A stretch of DNA of 64,000 nucleotides from Lota lota (Eukaryota; Chordata; Actinopteri; Gadiformes; Lotidae): NCBI GenBank assembly GCA_026745465.1, contig JACYXH010000115.1, positions 1,568,501 through 1,632,500 of the forward strand, read 5' to 3'. The translations under genes were made by a program, and so were the position numbers. The notes under the pieces are model-generated. The model did not search any database. It saw nothing but the letters and a program-made list of their open reading frames with translations, and had not been told where the DNA came from. Shown piece by piece: positions 1 through 16,237 of the stretch (the first letter of the stretch is position 1; every line of letters starts with the position of its first letter).

Positions 1-957
1 GGTCTTAACTGGCTGCTTTTAAAAGCAAGCACTACTCACAATTCACTGAACAAAAAGCGATGTTGAATCTATTCCTCTTGGCTGGGGTGGATTCTTAGTT
101 CATCGGCCTGCCTTTTGTACAAGGATGTGAAGTGCACTAAGAGAACAAATAGTGTAAATAAAATGTATGAATGCTGTTATTTTGATTATAACTTGTGTTC
201 ATTTGGCTTTTGTTCTGTAACAGTGTTGAGAATTAAAGACTGCCCTGACTGTTATGTTGTGGGATCTGTTTTTTTTTTTTTTGGATGGCGTCATACATTC
301 AATATTTGATTTTAAACAAGTCTTGTTTGACAGAACAAATAGTCAACATTGATTGCCAAGATCCAAGTCACTTTGAATAGCTTTAATTCCATGTTTCGGT
401 GGATAAAACAGGTTAAATCATCAGGAGTTAAGAGAACAGGTACATATGCACAAAATAACATCAATGTAGTACTTAAATTATAAGATGCTTTTAGTGTGGT
501 ATATTGTTCTGAGGAAGGTGGTGCTTACTGTTGCACATAAAAAAAACACCTCTGTCCCTGAGCAAGACACCTAACCCCAACTGCTCCCGACAAGATGGCT
601 GTTGCCTTGGATGATCAACACCGCCGTCGTTGTATGAGTGTGTATGAAATGGTGAATGTGAGGCAATCATTTTAAAGCACTTTAGGTGGCCAAGAGTTCG
701 AAAAGCCCTCTATAAATGCAGTCCAGTTACCATTAATGATTGCATTATTATTAAAGAGATTACCATAAAGAACCAGATAACTGTCATATTGAGTGAAGTT
801 GAACTCAAATCCAATAATTAACATAACATCTGAAATTCCCCCTTTTACAGTATGATGGGACATGGGAAATTCCCAATCATTTCCCATTTCAAGTGATCAG
901 CCCCTAGCCCTGCCCTGCCCCACCTCTAAATGTGCATGCGGAGCCGTGCGCGCGCGC
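1..957. other. Spacer downstream of receptor gene A, with one dispersed repeat
   Basis: No gene seen. Positions about 545-735 match the pattern of a widespread teleost repeat: a 'ctgtccctgagcaagacac' start, a 'caccgccgtcg' core and a 'gccctctataaatgcagtcc' end. A related copy in the opposite orientation lies at 20425-20560. The rest (1-544 and 736-957) is AT-rich and without reading frames or recognisable sites; it should include the 3' untranslated region of gene A, whose stop codon is at 958-960. The repeat call rests on pattern memory and on the second copy in this window. Confidence 0.5.
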
Positions 958-3900
958 TCATGTCTGCCTGACCCAGATGCACCACATGTAGATGATGACC
1001 AGTGCGTAGAAGCTGATGAGCAGCAGGTAGACGCGGAAGAGCAGGAAGTCCAGAACGTAGCCCACGTGGCACCACACGTCCTGCAGCTCACCCTCCTTCT
1101 GCAGGGCGGTGAGGTGGGCTCGTAGCTGCCCCACGTCCTGGCAGATCTGACGTAGCTCCGGTACGTCCGCCACCACCAAGGAGCCTGGGGGGTTGGGGTG
1201 GGGGGAGACGTGTTGGAAATAAGCAGGGTAATAATTATTTTCCACCTAGTAGTACCGTACAGGCAAGGATAGTGTAGAAGTGACTAGGGGGTTTTGACTC
1301 ACAGCTGAAAAGTTTTCGGTTTGAACCCCATTGTCTGTGGCAGACACCCCTGTGCAACATGCCCTGACCCTAATCTGCTCATTAATGACATGTATCTGCC
1401 AAATGATCAGATCATCATAAATCATCACCTAGTCTGGTCTGTAGGTCGCTGCTGAAATTCTGAAGCTAGATTATACTCAATTAGTTAAACATTTCATTCA
1501 TAAAGCATTTCTCATATACAGCTTGTATTTAGTGTAAAACCACCCTCGGTCAATAGGTATTGCATTGATATTGAACTGAATGGAAAAAGACTACAATGCA
1601 ACAAGCTCAAACATCATCCGTAGCCAAACCCGGATGTCAATAGCAGGGGGGAAAAAACAAACCTGGTCTCTCAGCCCCGATGCTGGTTTGCTGCTGGGCG
1701 GGTGTGGACAGGGCCGTTTGGACCACACAGATTCCTGCATCGCTCTCAGGCTTGTCAGGTTTGTCATTGGATGGCAGGGTGGCGGAGCGGATCTCCTCCG
1801 GCCAGCGGTAGCAAATGAGGTTGGCGATGTGTTTGAGGACCAGCACCCGCACCCAGCGGGGGACCTCTCGGTACTTCATGGAGTTGTGGTGGAGCACGTT
1901 GGTGATGATGACGGTCTCCAGCAGACTGATCACCATGAGGGCCAGACACACCGAGAAATATATACCTGAGAGGGAAGGCACAGTGAAACATCCCAGCCAT
2001 AGATCATAGGATGTACATTAGACCCTATGTTTTGGTTTGGGACGTGTTTTTGTTCCATTTTCATTCATGCCTCATGAGCTTGTTGTTTTGTTGGGGAAAG
2101 AGGATGAATTGAAAGCAGGTGGAGGTAATTGTTTGTTAATTGGGCCACACCCACATTTGAGTTTTGTTTGGAGGCACACTGCCCAAGATGGCTGCCTGGT
2201 AGAGAGAGAGGAGAGAGATGCAAGGAAAGTAACTTCAGACTTTCAGACTTTCAGTTAAAGTCCTAGTGTGAGGGAATAAAGGACATTGTGAAGAAGACCT
2301 TTGACTTTTGATGTTCATGTTGGATTACTCTTTTTGAATTCATTTTTGGATCTTTCCTTTAATAGTACTATGAATTTCCACATTGGGATTAATGGACTTC
2401 TAAAGCTTCATCCTTGGACACGTGATGGGGTAGGAGCTGTGGAGCTTTTGTTTGTATATTTCTTATTTTTCTTTTGATTAATGGAACGTGGTGTGTGCCT
2501 TCAGTTGAATTTATAATAAGGATAGCCAAACAGTATTGGGTTCAGAACAATACAGTCATTTCTCATTCCACCCCTTTAACAAGAGCACATACAGGGGGCT
2601 ATCCCAATTTGGCCCATACTAACTTGTGAAGATGCTGAGGACATTTCATTTGTTTTCATCATCCCTGGAATACATCTTGAATGACCAGATTCAAGACAAT
2701 AACGATGACCACCCCATCTCAAAACTCCTGTGGGGTCAGGATGTCCTCTAGACTTTAGTAAGGGGTGAACTCCGGGTCATGCCAGGCCCTGGTCAGGCTC
2801 CATAACCGTCTGCCTCGCTCTAACCCTCACCAATGATGGGTGTGCCGTTGGCGGTGCTGGGCAGCAGGTCGTTCATGATGAGCAGGAAGACGGTGTAGCC
2901 CAAGATGAGGGTCATCTTGAAGGAGGCCCGGTCCACGCTGTGCGGGGGCAGGTAGAAGGACAGGATGTCGATGAGCATCAGGAAGGAGCTGGGGATGAGC
3001 AGGTTGACCACGTAGAGCACCGGACGCCGTTTGATCACCACCTGGTCGGGACCAGGAAGGGGAGGTGCATGTGTTCTTGACAGCTACTTCACACTCGTTG
3101 AAGGAGCCCCTTTTCCACCACCACGTGTCAGGGTGATTGGTCATTACAAGCTTTTTGTCAAAATCCAATCAAATAGGTTATATCACAAGTGAGGTTACGC
3201 TGGCTTGTAACACCCTGACCCCTAGTGGTGAAAGGGTGATTTTACCACCAGGGTGATTAGCTATTAAAAGCCAGTGGACACTCACTTGATATTACCTATT
3301 GGATAATTGGACACTTGAAACCAGATACAACAATAGATCATTATTTGTGAGCATAACATTTCCTGATAAGCTAAATAAGGCCACATATATGGTGAAGCTA
3401 ATTAAGTGGAAGCACCGCATCTAATTTGATTTATAGTGGGCTATCAATATAATAAAATTGGCATACCTAATTCACATATGTGCATTCAACATTGTAAAGT
3501 TATAGTGGACAAACACTGCCACATTGCTTGAAGATTCCCTTAAACCCCAGAATAAAATAATTAAACAGGAAGGACCACCTTTTAGCAGGAGAACTTCCGC
3601 CCAGGAAATGGGGTCGGAGACAAGGTATTGTAAAAAGCTAATACATTGGGTTTCATTGGAGCAGATGCGAGGGACGTTGTCTTAACGCACGTCCCACGTT
3701 TGAGCGAGCGTGCGCCGCCAATAGCACACTCCTACTCGGGAACTTGATACATTTTCATCAAAAACAACACAAATGTTCACCAACACGTGAGACCCAGACA
3801 GAACTAGCCTCACAAACATCACTTTTATCAGAACTGCAAAAAGAAGTGTCATCGGGCTTTGCTTGGCCTTCCCCTCTGAGATTATACAGATTTTTGAACT

Positions 3901-6900
3901 GGAGCTTAAATACAAATGGGAGCCGTCTCACCCAGAAGGTGATGATGTCCCACTCGTCGATGCCAAACCGGAGGATGGACGTTTCTCCCAAGATGACCAC
4001 CAGCTCCCACTCCCCGCTGGCCTCCAGGTAGTTCTTGGAGTTACTGGACATCTCCTCAAAGGTCAGGGCCGGACTCACCCTCACATCCTTTACTAGGGAG
4101 GGCGAGAGAATAATTGGTACTGGGGTATAGTGCGGGAACGGGAGGGAGGGAGGAAGTGAGGAGAGAACATGGAAAGAGTACAAAAAGAATGAGGAAGAGA
4201 GTGGATGTTATTCTATGTAACTATAGATTTAACTAGCTATTCATCCATCGGTCCACTGTCACTTGTGTGTGTGCTTGAGGTGTTTCTGGGTGGAGACGTT
4301 ACTGGTGTGCATGTAGGAGCCGAAGGTGAAGGTGCAGTTCTGCACGTCGAAGGGGAAGCTGAAGATCTCCAGGTTGCAGGAGGACACCAGCCGCAGCATC
4401 CGGTCCCAGCGGATGTGACCCGTGTGGTTGAGGTAGACGTAGGGACATCCCTGGGAGACGTCGTCGTCCACACTGGCCACGCCGACCGCGGGGGGGGGGA
4501 TGACACAACGCATTCACTGTCAGTGATTCCCTGATGAAAGCCCTCTATCCAAAGCCACTTACAGGGGATGGCCGAGCCCAGTCAAAGTCAGCATACAATC
4601 CAAATTGGAGTAACTGCACAACGTTTTGAAAAAAGAAAATCAACTGGACAGCGCAGAGCATGGCGATGTGAAAAATCACAGGTGATTTGGAACCAAAAGG
4701 AAAATGGAAAACATGGTCGAGACACCAATTGATAGGAATATGTAAAGGTCTAAACACTATTACTTTATGTCAATGCTTTAGTTACATGGAAATTAAACTG
4801 ATTTCCATGCATTTAAATGCATGCCTGTTACATGTTAAAAAGTTGACTCACAATTCATAGACAATGATGTCTGGAGACCAGAGGTCCTTCACAGGCAGGG
4901 AAATCCTGGTCACACCATCACACTCATCAGGGTCCCACACCAGGAACTCATGCTGCCAGTACTGGTGTGGAATATAGAAGTTCAAGATGGTTAGCAATCA
5001 ACACGAGCATGTATCAAACATATTAGGTTTGTATGACAAAGCTCTACTACTTGCCAATCTCAGCCAAAGAAAGGTAGTGAGAATCTGAGTCTTCTCATTC
5101 TGAAAAAGATAGAAGGGCAAAACAATGTGAATCATTTAGCATGTGACGTGTGAGGGCTGGATCTTCGAATGGCCATTCTGGCTAGAACAATAGTGTCGTA
5201 GCCGAACCATTTAAAGCCAAAACCATTAATTTCCTCATTTCTTTCATATATCTTTATTATATATTCAGGGCTATGAATCACAACCCAATCATGTCCCCTC
5301 ATTGAATTCCTCCCTTGGTCACGCAGTTACTCAATTACCCCCTCAACAAAAACACTCTTTTGTGCATTCACAGGGCACGCAGAGTGCGAGTACCTTTTCA
5401 GATAACTATGTGTACACAATATGTCGAGACAGTATTTGAAATAATACCTCTACAGATCTAGCCTCGTGAGACCATCCAGTTATTCAAGTTTGTGTTTTGC
5501 AAAGAATTGCAGTCTGCCATTGGCTGGGCAACAATTGATTTCCAAATATGGGTGTTGAGTGTTTGCAAGAAGCTCAAGCAAACTTAATGACTAAGTCTTC
5601 TCTCATGCCGAAACTGGTTGGAATTGAAGCAAAAACATATTCTCCTGTGAGAAAGGTTTACTTTTTATTTTTTGGCAGACTGCATCGATCCTTGTTTGTC
5701 ATGAACTAAACCCCTCCCCCAAGCGCCTATTGCACCTTTTTTATTTTTAAATGTTTGGAAGGGGCTTTCAACGGGAATGATGCCAGACTAATCTGCAGAG
5801 AAAAACAGTGTGAATTTACGAGATGAGGATGTTCTCACAAGGCATCTACAGATCAATCTTTTTCAATGAAAAATCCTTCCAATCCATCCAGCGAAGTATC
5901 CCAACTAACCAGAACCAGAATAGGCAAAGGTATACCTATGCATTATCATGCGCTCGATTCAATAGCATTCTCTCTGGGTTGCTTACCACGCCCAGCACTG
6001 CATAGAGGGTAAAGGAAATGTTGGTTATGGTGGGGTTACTGAGGTTCACTGCGGGCCTGAATGGCTTCAGGTCCAAAACATGTTGAAGGGACTCATAGGT
6101 GGGGCCACTCTGGCCCTCTTTACAGGTCAACTTGCTCTGGCAAACCGAGCCTGACACAGAGGGAGAGAGACCCGATGGAAAATAATGAACTAGGGATTAC
6201 GCAACGGCATTGAAGCACACAAATATGAATCATACTTTCTATACTAATACCTAATTACCAATATGTGATTAAGTAAGCATCATTGTACACTTGTTATACG
6301 ATAAAAATCAACTATCATTATTATTATTATTCATGGTTACATATTTGTGTTATCTAAACAGTGCAGTTAATTTATGTGGCTTACTATTCAAATATAAAAA
6401 CTAAAATATTTACCCCATTTATTTTTTTATATATCTGTTTAAACCTTAATGCAGAGGCAATGCAATAGCCTCTGCATGTTGTCATCACTTCAATAAGCAT
6501 TTGTTTTGGTTACCAGGCATACACCAATATTGACTAAGAATTAAGTCTGTCTGCATGTCAGAATGGCCTTTGGTAAATTGCTGTAGGCCCAATTCGATGT
6601 TTTGACTTGGTGTTCAAGTCAAACTAATTAGTATAGCCCTTAAGCACAGTTAGTTTCATAAAATGTGACAAAATAACAAAAATGTACAATATTAATAGAT
6701 TCCTGCTTTTATTCTGTTGTATAACCAAAGTACTTGCAGTATAAACAATGACAAATAAAAGAAATGCAAGGAAAGTGTGAGCGCAAATATTTTTTCATAT
6801 TTAGTATTTTCAAAATAATATAGTATGATTAACCGGGCAGTTATTAAGAGATATTACAAAAACCATAATTAACCACTAAATAGATCAACATTACCTGTCA

Positions 6901-6952
6901 ATAGCAGTGAAGTTAAGATCAGGTTCTTGAAACTTAAAAATGATCTAGTCAT
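958..6952 (-). CDS. 5-HT3-like Cys-loop receptor subunit, paralogue A (9 exons, 482 aa)
   Basis: Membrane subunit of a pentameric ligand-gated cation channel. Coding exons in order: 6895-6952 (signal peptide, [19 protein letters not shown]), 5987-6150, 5055-5099, 4852-4961, 4303-4472, 3932-4092, 2831-3041, 1663-1965, 958-1184; all phases close. The Cys-loop is [15 protein letters not shown]. The exon at 2831-3041 carries M1-M3, including [15 protein letters not shown], with Asp at M2 -1' and Leu at 9', which predicts cation selectivity. The last exon has the amphipathic MA helix and M4, ending WCIWVRQT. Loop B ends FGSYMHT, with Tyr where 5-HT3A has Trp. The 45-nt third exon uses a GC donor (GCAAGT) instead of GT. 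The exon 8 donor (GTTTGT) is weak, so that boundary is the least certain. This is the most divergent of the five tandem copies. Family is certain; orthology to a named HTR3 gene is not. Confidence 0.92.
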
Positions 6953-8415
6953 GCTGGTTAAATGAATCCCATTGTTTTTCTCCCAACTCTTACAAGGCTT
7001 ATAAACCCCCCAGTGCCCCCCCTCCCCCACCCAACAAACACACTAACCATGTTGTGAGGTTGTTTTTTAACACCTCCAGTAACTATTGACCCATTGTATT
7101 TTTTAACACCTCTGCTCAACGGCGTCAAGTCAATTTATTTGTGTAGCCCTTAATCACAGTTAGTCTCTTACTTCACAGGCCCCTTGAGAGCAGAATGATA
7201 TACATTTTAGGACACACACACGCACGCACGCACGCACGATTCAGTAGTGTTTTTTTATTAGTAGGGCAGAATTCTATTTTCATGTTGATGGTAAAGGATT
7301 CTTTTGTGATGAGTTTAACAAGTTTAAATTGCTAAAATATGTTAGTCATCATGTATTATGGGACATATTTGCACGCAAGTACTTTGCAGTTGCATTGAGA
7401 ACATCAAAATCTTTCCTGGCCAGACCTACAAAACGGCTCTGATCAGATTCCGCTAATCAATTGGATGTTGTATGTTGCTTCATTGGTCAAGTCAATTTAT
7501 ATGGACCCAGGGATCAAGAGGAACTTGTTTTGTTAAAACATAGTTATGAGTATAGATGTTGAGTCACCTTCAGTGCGTGAACTACAAGTGAGTATTTACT
7601 TTTTTTTTATAATACCATAAACCTAAAGGACTATTTTAAACTGAAATCTAGATTAGTCTAACTTGCTAGCGTCATTAAAAATGTTTGCAGTAAATGAGTA
7701 TCTGTATTTAAGTTTTTCTAAATATAATCTTGGGGAAACTTGGGGTCTGAAGGGGACAGTGTTTTTCTTATTTCATCCCTCATAGGTTCTACTTTTCACA
7801 TAGGCCTACATACATTGATAAACAATTAGGGCAACATGCAAAATGACTATAAATGGAAAAAACAATGCAGAATGTATGTAGGCTACAAACAGCTTGTTGG
7901 CTTCTCCATAAAAAAATAAAATGTTGGTTGTACTTAAAGGTACAATATGTAACAAATTAAATGTACTAAATCATTAAATGACCGTAATATGACATCAGAG
8001 ATTTATGAAACAGGCCAAGTGGAAATACTGGATTCTCTGACAAGAGAATACATATGTTCTCCGTTCCAGGTCGGAACGTTTGTTTTTGTTTAGGCCTGTT
8101 TCATGATTCACTATTCTCTGAGAACCCTGGGCTGTCGGATATGAAACAAATGGGCAATCAAACGCAGCGTGTTGCAGTCATGGAAGCGAGCAAACAAACT
8201 GGATAAACTGAGATTGTACTCGATTCTACCCGACCTAAAAAGCCTCATCCTCTTTCGAGAAAGCTCCATGACAAGAGCCGTGCTAAAACACAGGTAAACG
8301 TTAGCGTTGCATTAGAAAGATGGAGACCGCTTAGAACCCATAGGGATTTCAGGACGGATGCCACATGAGCTGGTTTATAATTTGCAAACAATAAATAAAT
8401 TGCGAACGTTAAACA
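6953..8415. other. Spacer between receptor genes A and B
   Basis: Holds the upstream region of A and the 3' flank of B. No separate gene is visible. Two partial copies of a teleost dispersed repeat with the core 'gcccttaatcacagttagt' lie at about 6598-6665 (in intron 1 of A) and 7059-7205, and a short CA/CGCA run follows at 7214-7240. From about 7934 to 8300 a block begins 'taaaggtacaatatgtaac'; the opposite end of the same kind of element appears near 22375-22405 ('gcagttacacattatacctttt'), which suggests a miniature transposon family. No clear promoter elements are seen for A. Confidence 0.45.
7059..7205 (+). repeat. Dispersed repeat, inverted partner of 9500-9650
   Basis: About 145 bp from 'aggttgttttttaacacctc' to 'caggccccttgagagc'. 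The reverse complement of 9500-9650 carries the same blocks in the same order: the 'aacacctccagtaac' block, the 'cattgtatttttttaacacc' block, the 'ccttaatcaca' block and 'caggccccttgagagca'. Both copies border a GT/CA microsatellite at the same end, so the microsatellite is probably part of the element. Confidence 0.7.
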
Positions 8416-11946
<3,531 letters not shown>

Positions 11947-12966
11947 TATTTTCCAGTGTTTTAAATCACGGGTTCTCTTAATTCCTACCAATTTCCAAAC
12001 AATTTGATTGGTTTGCTAGCCAAACCAGTCAACCCTTGTTAGTTTACAAGGCAAACTTGAAGTACCGACTTGAGAAAGCTGTCATATTCAACGCAGAGCC
12101 ACTAAGCCACTGGAGTTGTTATCTGTGACGTGATGCATAGCATCACACGTGTTTACTATGTAAAATAAGAATGCATTGGCAAGTATGGTTAGGAAAATGT
12201 CTATAAACTTAAGTTACGGTAATGCTTGAGTGAGTACTGCATTGTGAGTCTACATTGTTGATACATTGTTCAAGAATTAACTTAACATTTAAAATTTAAA
12301 TTATTTTGTAAATTCCGCTCTTTTTTAATTAGAGAATTTCCATCTTTTCTTTTTATTCTCAGTACACAGCCATTTAATATAGGCCAGATCTCAAAGAAGA
12401 GAAACGAATCATGCAATTTTAAGGGACATCAGGTTAAGGAAAGACATTGAGCTGGCTGATCTGGTTATGGTTAAAACAATGCCTCACTTATACACATTGG
12501 GAACATGAGAATTAGACTTTGCATGTTTCTATGTGAAATATTTTGGTTGACAAACAACGTTTTGATAATAGGTGGATGACTCTACCTATTCCTTTTTAAC
12601 AGCTAACAAGCAAAACATTTGATCAGAATCTGACGATGGTGGCTAATGTCTTCAGTACACAGATCGTTTTCATGATCTAAAGTCTGATAACCTAAGTTCT
12701 GTAAGTGTATAAAGGCTACATATAGCTTTTAACCAATAGGAATAACGTGTTTATTTTTATTTTCATTGAATGGTTAAGACCATGTTTTAACAATGCCTTT
12801 ATCATACACAAACTTGCCTTCCGGGCAAATGCTCTTAAAAGCCGGACTACAAACAAGGGCCATAGGGTCTCAAGCAGATTGCTGACGCTATGTGTTTCTC
12901 TGGTGTCTTCTTTTCACGTCTGTTCTGAACACATATTGTGGTGAATGTACTGTAAGCCAATCATTC

Positions 12967-13044
12967 GCCTTACCATGAAGCAACATCAAGCTGAGGGAGA
13001 TGAAGTCAATGACTTTGTTTCATATCCATTATTAAATGAGTCCA
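12967..13044 (-). pseudogene. Relic duplicate of gene B first exon
   Basis: Positions 12967-13044 align with the first exon and donor site of gene B (11885-11960): shared are the donor 'ccttaccatgaa' on the plus strand, 'aacatcaa.tgagg', and the start-codon context 'ccattatt'. In the minus-strand reading frame the copy runs into a stop after seven codons, so it cannot encode the signal peptide. Weaker similarity continues upstream (11956-12190 against 13040-13260), consistent with a tandem duplication of about 1.1 kb covering the 5' end of gene B. Confidence 0.65.
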
Positions 13045-16000
13045 GCATATTTAATCATAGGTCCAACCAATTTCATTTGATGCACACAAGGCAAAAAATG
13101 TTTTCAGTGAAATACATATTCTGTAATACCTTAGAATTGTACAAGCAGTTTGAAATGCTTTCATTGTGTCAATATTTGACTCACATTAGTAATTTTCATA
13201 TTCTGCGTGTCACGTGTCTTCTAGTGATTCGCTGTGTAAAATGTATTTGCATTGTGGAAGACTGCGTTTAGTCCGGTTTAGTCTGGTTTGCTTATGACGA
13301 TAGGTATTGACTGACTGTGAAGGAGACTGGTGCAGGTTTTATTTTGTTAGTAACACAAGCCCTCTTTTCCGCATTACTGCTGCCGAAAAGCTTTTTTCAG
13401 TGTCTCTGATAGGGCTCCACGATTATGACAAAAAGGTTAACTGCGATTGTTTTGCCCGATATTGTAATTGTGATTAATCATTGAGATTGCAATTAATATT
13501 CTGTGGCACCTACTGAACACAAAATAAATAATAATTAAGCAATTGCCAAGTTTTGCCATTTTGATGTTACAAACAAACACAATAAGCTTCACTAGTATTA
13601 TTAAAATGATGCACAAATGGTAGGTTACCAGTGTCACCACCTTCTTGACACTGGCGTTGTTGTTGTACTGCTGCTAGCAGTACAACAGTACCATAACTCT
13701 TTTTAATGTTTCTTGTGTTTATGCATTGAGATAAAGAACCTATATCTTTGCAACCCTTTAGTTGGTGTTGTAGCAAATTAAATGACTGGTGGCTGGCTCG
13801 GATAAAAGGCTAATACAAATGGATATCCGTAGTTAATCTATTTCATACGCTGCAGCATATAAAAGACACAGTTTCAAAGGCAACTCCACGTAGAGCAGAG
13901 TTCTCGAGAAAAAGCGACCTGAATAGAGGAAGGAAGCCCTTTTTGTAGAGTGGAGCAAACAACATCTCAGAGATATCACGAGATGACGCCATTTACTATC
14001 TATAACGGGTTCAATGCACAGTTAAGGCCGGACACCTGGTCTGGGGAGGGGATATGCAGTCAAGGCCGAACACATAACTGGGGAGAGGAGCTTGCTCAGG
14101 AGTTTCTCATATGAGAACCGAGCACAATGCAGGAATACATGAAAACAGGCAGCTGTGGGGAGTTAGATAGTTAAAAAGACAGAGAGGCCACTATAGTGTG
14201 CACATAATCACTTGAACATCAAACCTAATTAATTTAAGCAAGTTGACCTCGGAAAAGGGCCTTGGGTCATTTTCCATCACATTGGATGTCTACGAAAGCA
14301 TTGTGCATATGAGCGTATTCAGTAAATACATAAACATAACATTTAAAAATTGCTGTATTTAAAGTTGCCATTTAACACCTTTGCTCATTTGAGACAGAAA
14401 CCTAAAAACTAAGGGTGACAAAATGACTGTGCTTCAGCAACCCCAAACACAACAGCATTTGGGCATTGTCTTTTCTTTCCTCACTCTCTATTCAAAGTCT
14501 GCTGCTCCGCCATAATAACTCTATTCAATCCCTTGACTATTTCGTAACTGGAAATAAACAACTCAGCAATTTCCTCTATAAACAGCACCTGCCTCGAACT
14601 CACCTGTTTTCTAATCGGGTCCCAAGAGCCATGCTCCCTCCTACCTCTCTCCTACAGACGGCTCTAAACCACTGTTACTATGATACTTGCAAATCCACTG
14701 TATATTGGATTTGTACTCTAAATCAAATGCAATGAATACATTTTTGACTGTGCAAATCGGAATTTAATAGCATTGCAACAAAGTGATCTTTTCTAAATTC
14801 AACACAAGTTATATTACAAAGAGGTTCTTAAGTTTGTGTTCCCGGAAGGGATGGGTCTTCTTTCGTTGTTTTTGATTGTAGTTAGGGATTCTGCAGGTTG
14901 TATAGAGACAGGTAGTTTGTTCCACCTTCAAGGTACCAAATATGAAAATATTCCTAACTGTGAACGACTGGCATGCAGTTCCTCACACTGTTCCTTAGTG
15001 GACCGGCAGGTAGGGTATAGTGTGGGATAGAGGTGAAATGTGGGTAGAGATCCAGTATGACATTAAGAATAAAGGAATTGAACTTGATGTGAGCAAGTCA
15101 AATGAACTTGACCACAGAGAGCTAGTGGAGTGAGATGTAGAGTGGCATGCTTTGTCTGTCTTCTGAGGGACATCAAACAAAGAACTGGATATCATGAGGA
15201 TAACAGCAGTAGGCTAAACCATGCACCTCAATGATGGATCCCTGTGAGGATGTGTACAGCAAGAAGAACCAAGATAACTGATCTTTGCTGCACACTGGTA
15301 TTCACCTATTGTGACCTGGATATCTCTTCCAAGACACCTTGGAGGATCTACCAGAGAGATAGGATTCACAGTCCTGGCGATACCAAGATCAGAGAGAATT
15401 GAGAGGAGGAGCCGATGATGCAGAGTGTCTAAAGCTCCTGAAAGTGGAGTGACCACTTTTGAAGCCAAACAGGATGGGATCCAACATGGTGTTTTGCAGG
15501 TAGAAGATTATCTATTTGGTAAAATCAATAACAACAATCCCTCAAACAGCATGTATGAGGAGACATATTAAGTAAGGCTGGTCTGTAATTGTCTATTTTT
15601 AATGGATTGTGTGATGAATTCGAGCTTAGACCTCTAATGGCGTTTTTCCATTGGCACTTGTAGCCATGCCAAGTCGTGTATGAGACACATTGCCATGCAC
15701 AGAGTATGGCTACATATACTGTATAAGACACAATGGTAATGAAGGTTTGGATAGAAGCGCGTAAGAAGCTTAGAGGGGTCAGTTACGTTTACATGCACAG
15801 CGCAACTTGGAAGCACAAGTATTAGTCAGTAACTTTACAGGTTTCAAATAAAAGAAAGCTGACTAAGTTATCTCTCTTATTGTTGTTGGGTTTAACTATC
15901 TTTCTTAAACCATCTTAACTGTTGTTAGCCTAAAAGCCTTGTTTTTAATATCTGCACAAGTTACCACAAACAATGCAACTTTGAATTTGAATTTAAATGT

Positions 16001-16237
16001 TTTATTAAGGATTTCACCCATTTGACAATAATACATCTTTAAAATGAACATAAATGCAAGCCCTTAATCGTGTATTGGACCTCTAATCAAGAATAATCAC
16101 ACTTTACATGTAAATTGACTCATTAAAAGAAAAACAGGTCAAATGGCTGACGACAGGCTACAGCAGTCTACAAAGAAAATTATGTTCACTAAATGACTTA
16201 AGTGAAAACCTTCTGGGAAACGTTTCTATAGCCTGTG
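13045..16237. other. Spacer between genes B and C, with old repeats
   Basis: No intact gene. Positions 13400-13510 ('agggctccacgattatgac ... gcgattgttttgcccgat') look like the end of a teleost hAT-type repeat that usually begins 'gggctgcacgatta'. Positions 13860-14230 and 14280-14830 hold nothing recognisable. Positions 14830-15480 look like an old dispersed repeat with a retrotransposon-like fragment, listed separately. The AT-rich stretch at 15830-16237 is featureless and should include the 3' untranslated region of gene C. Confidence 0.4.
14830..15480 (-). mobile_element. Degenerate repeat with a possible LINE reverse-transcriptase remnant
   Basis: On the minus strand at 15400-15440 the translation reads DTLHHRLLLSILSDLGIA, which fits the non-LTR reverse transcriptase consensus around the first catalytic aspartate region (AFDTVxHxxLLSxLSDLGI). 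The frame then loses similarity, and the plus-strand part at 14836-15060 resembles the tail of a common fish repeat ('gattctgcag ... tttgttccacc'). I see no full domain, no active-site FADD box and no clear ends, so this is at most a decayed fragment. Confidence 0.4.

Noticed and set aside
862-1125. Open frame of 87 codons on the plus strand opposite the last exon of gene A
   Set aside because: It is antisense to conserved MA-M4 coding sequence with clear protein similarity; no independent support.
12747-13271. Two plus-strand frames of 65 and 108 codons
   Set aside because: They overlap the relic first exon of gene B on the opposite strand and show no protein features.
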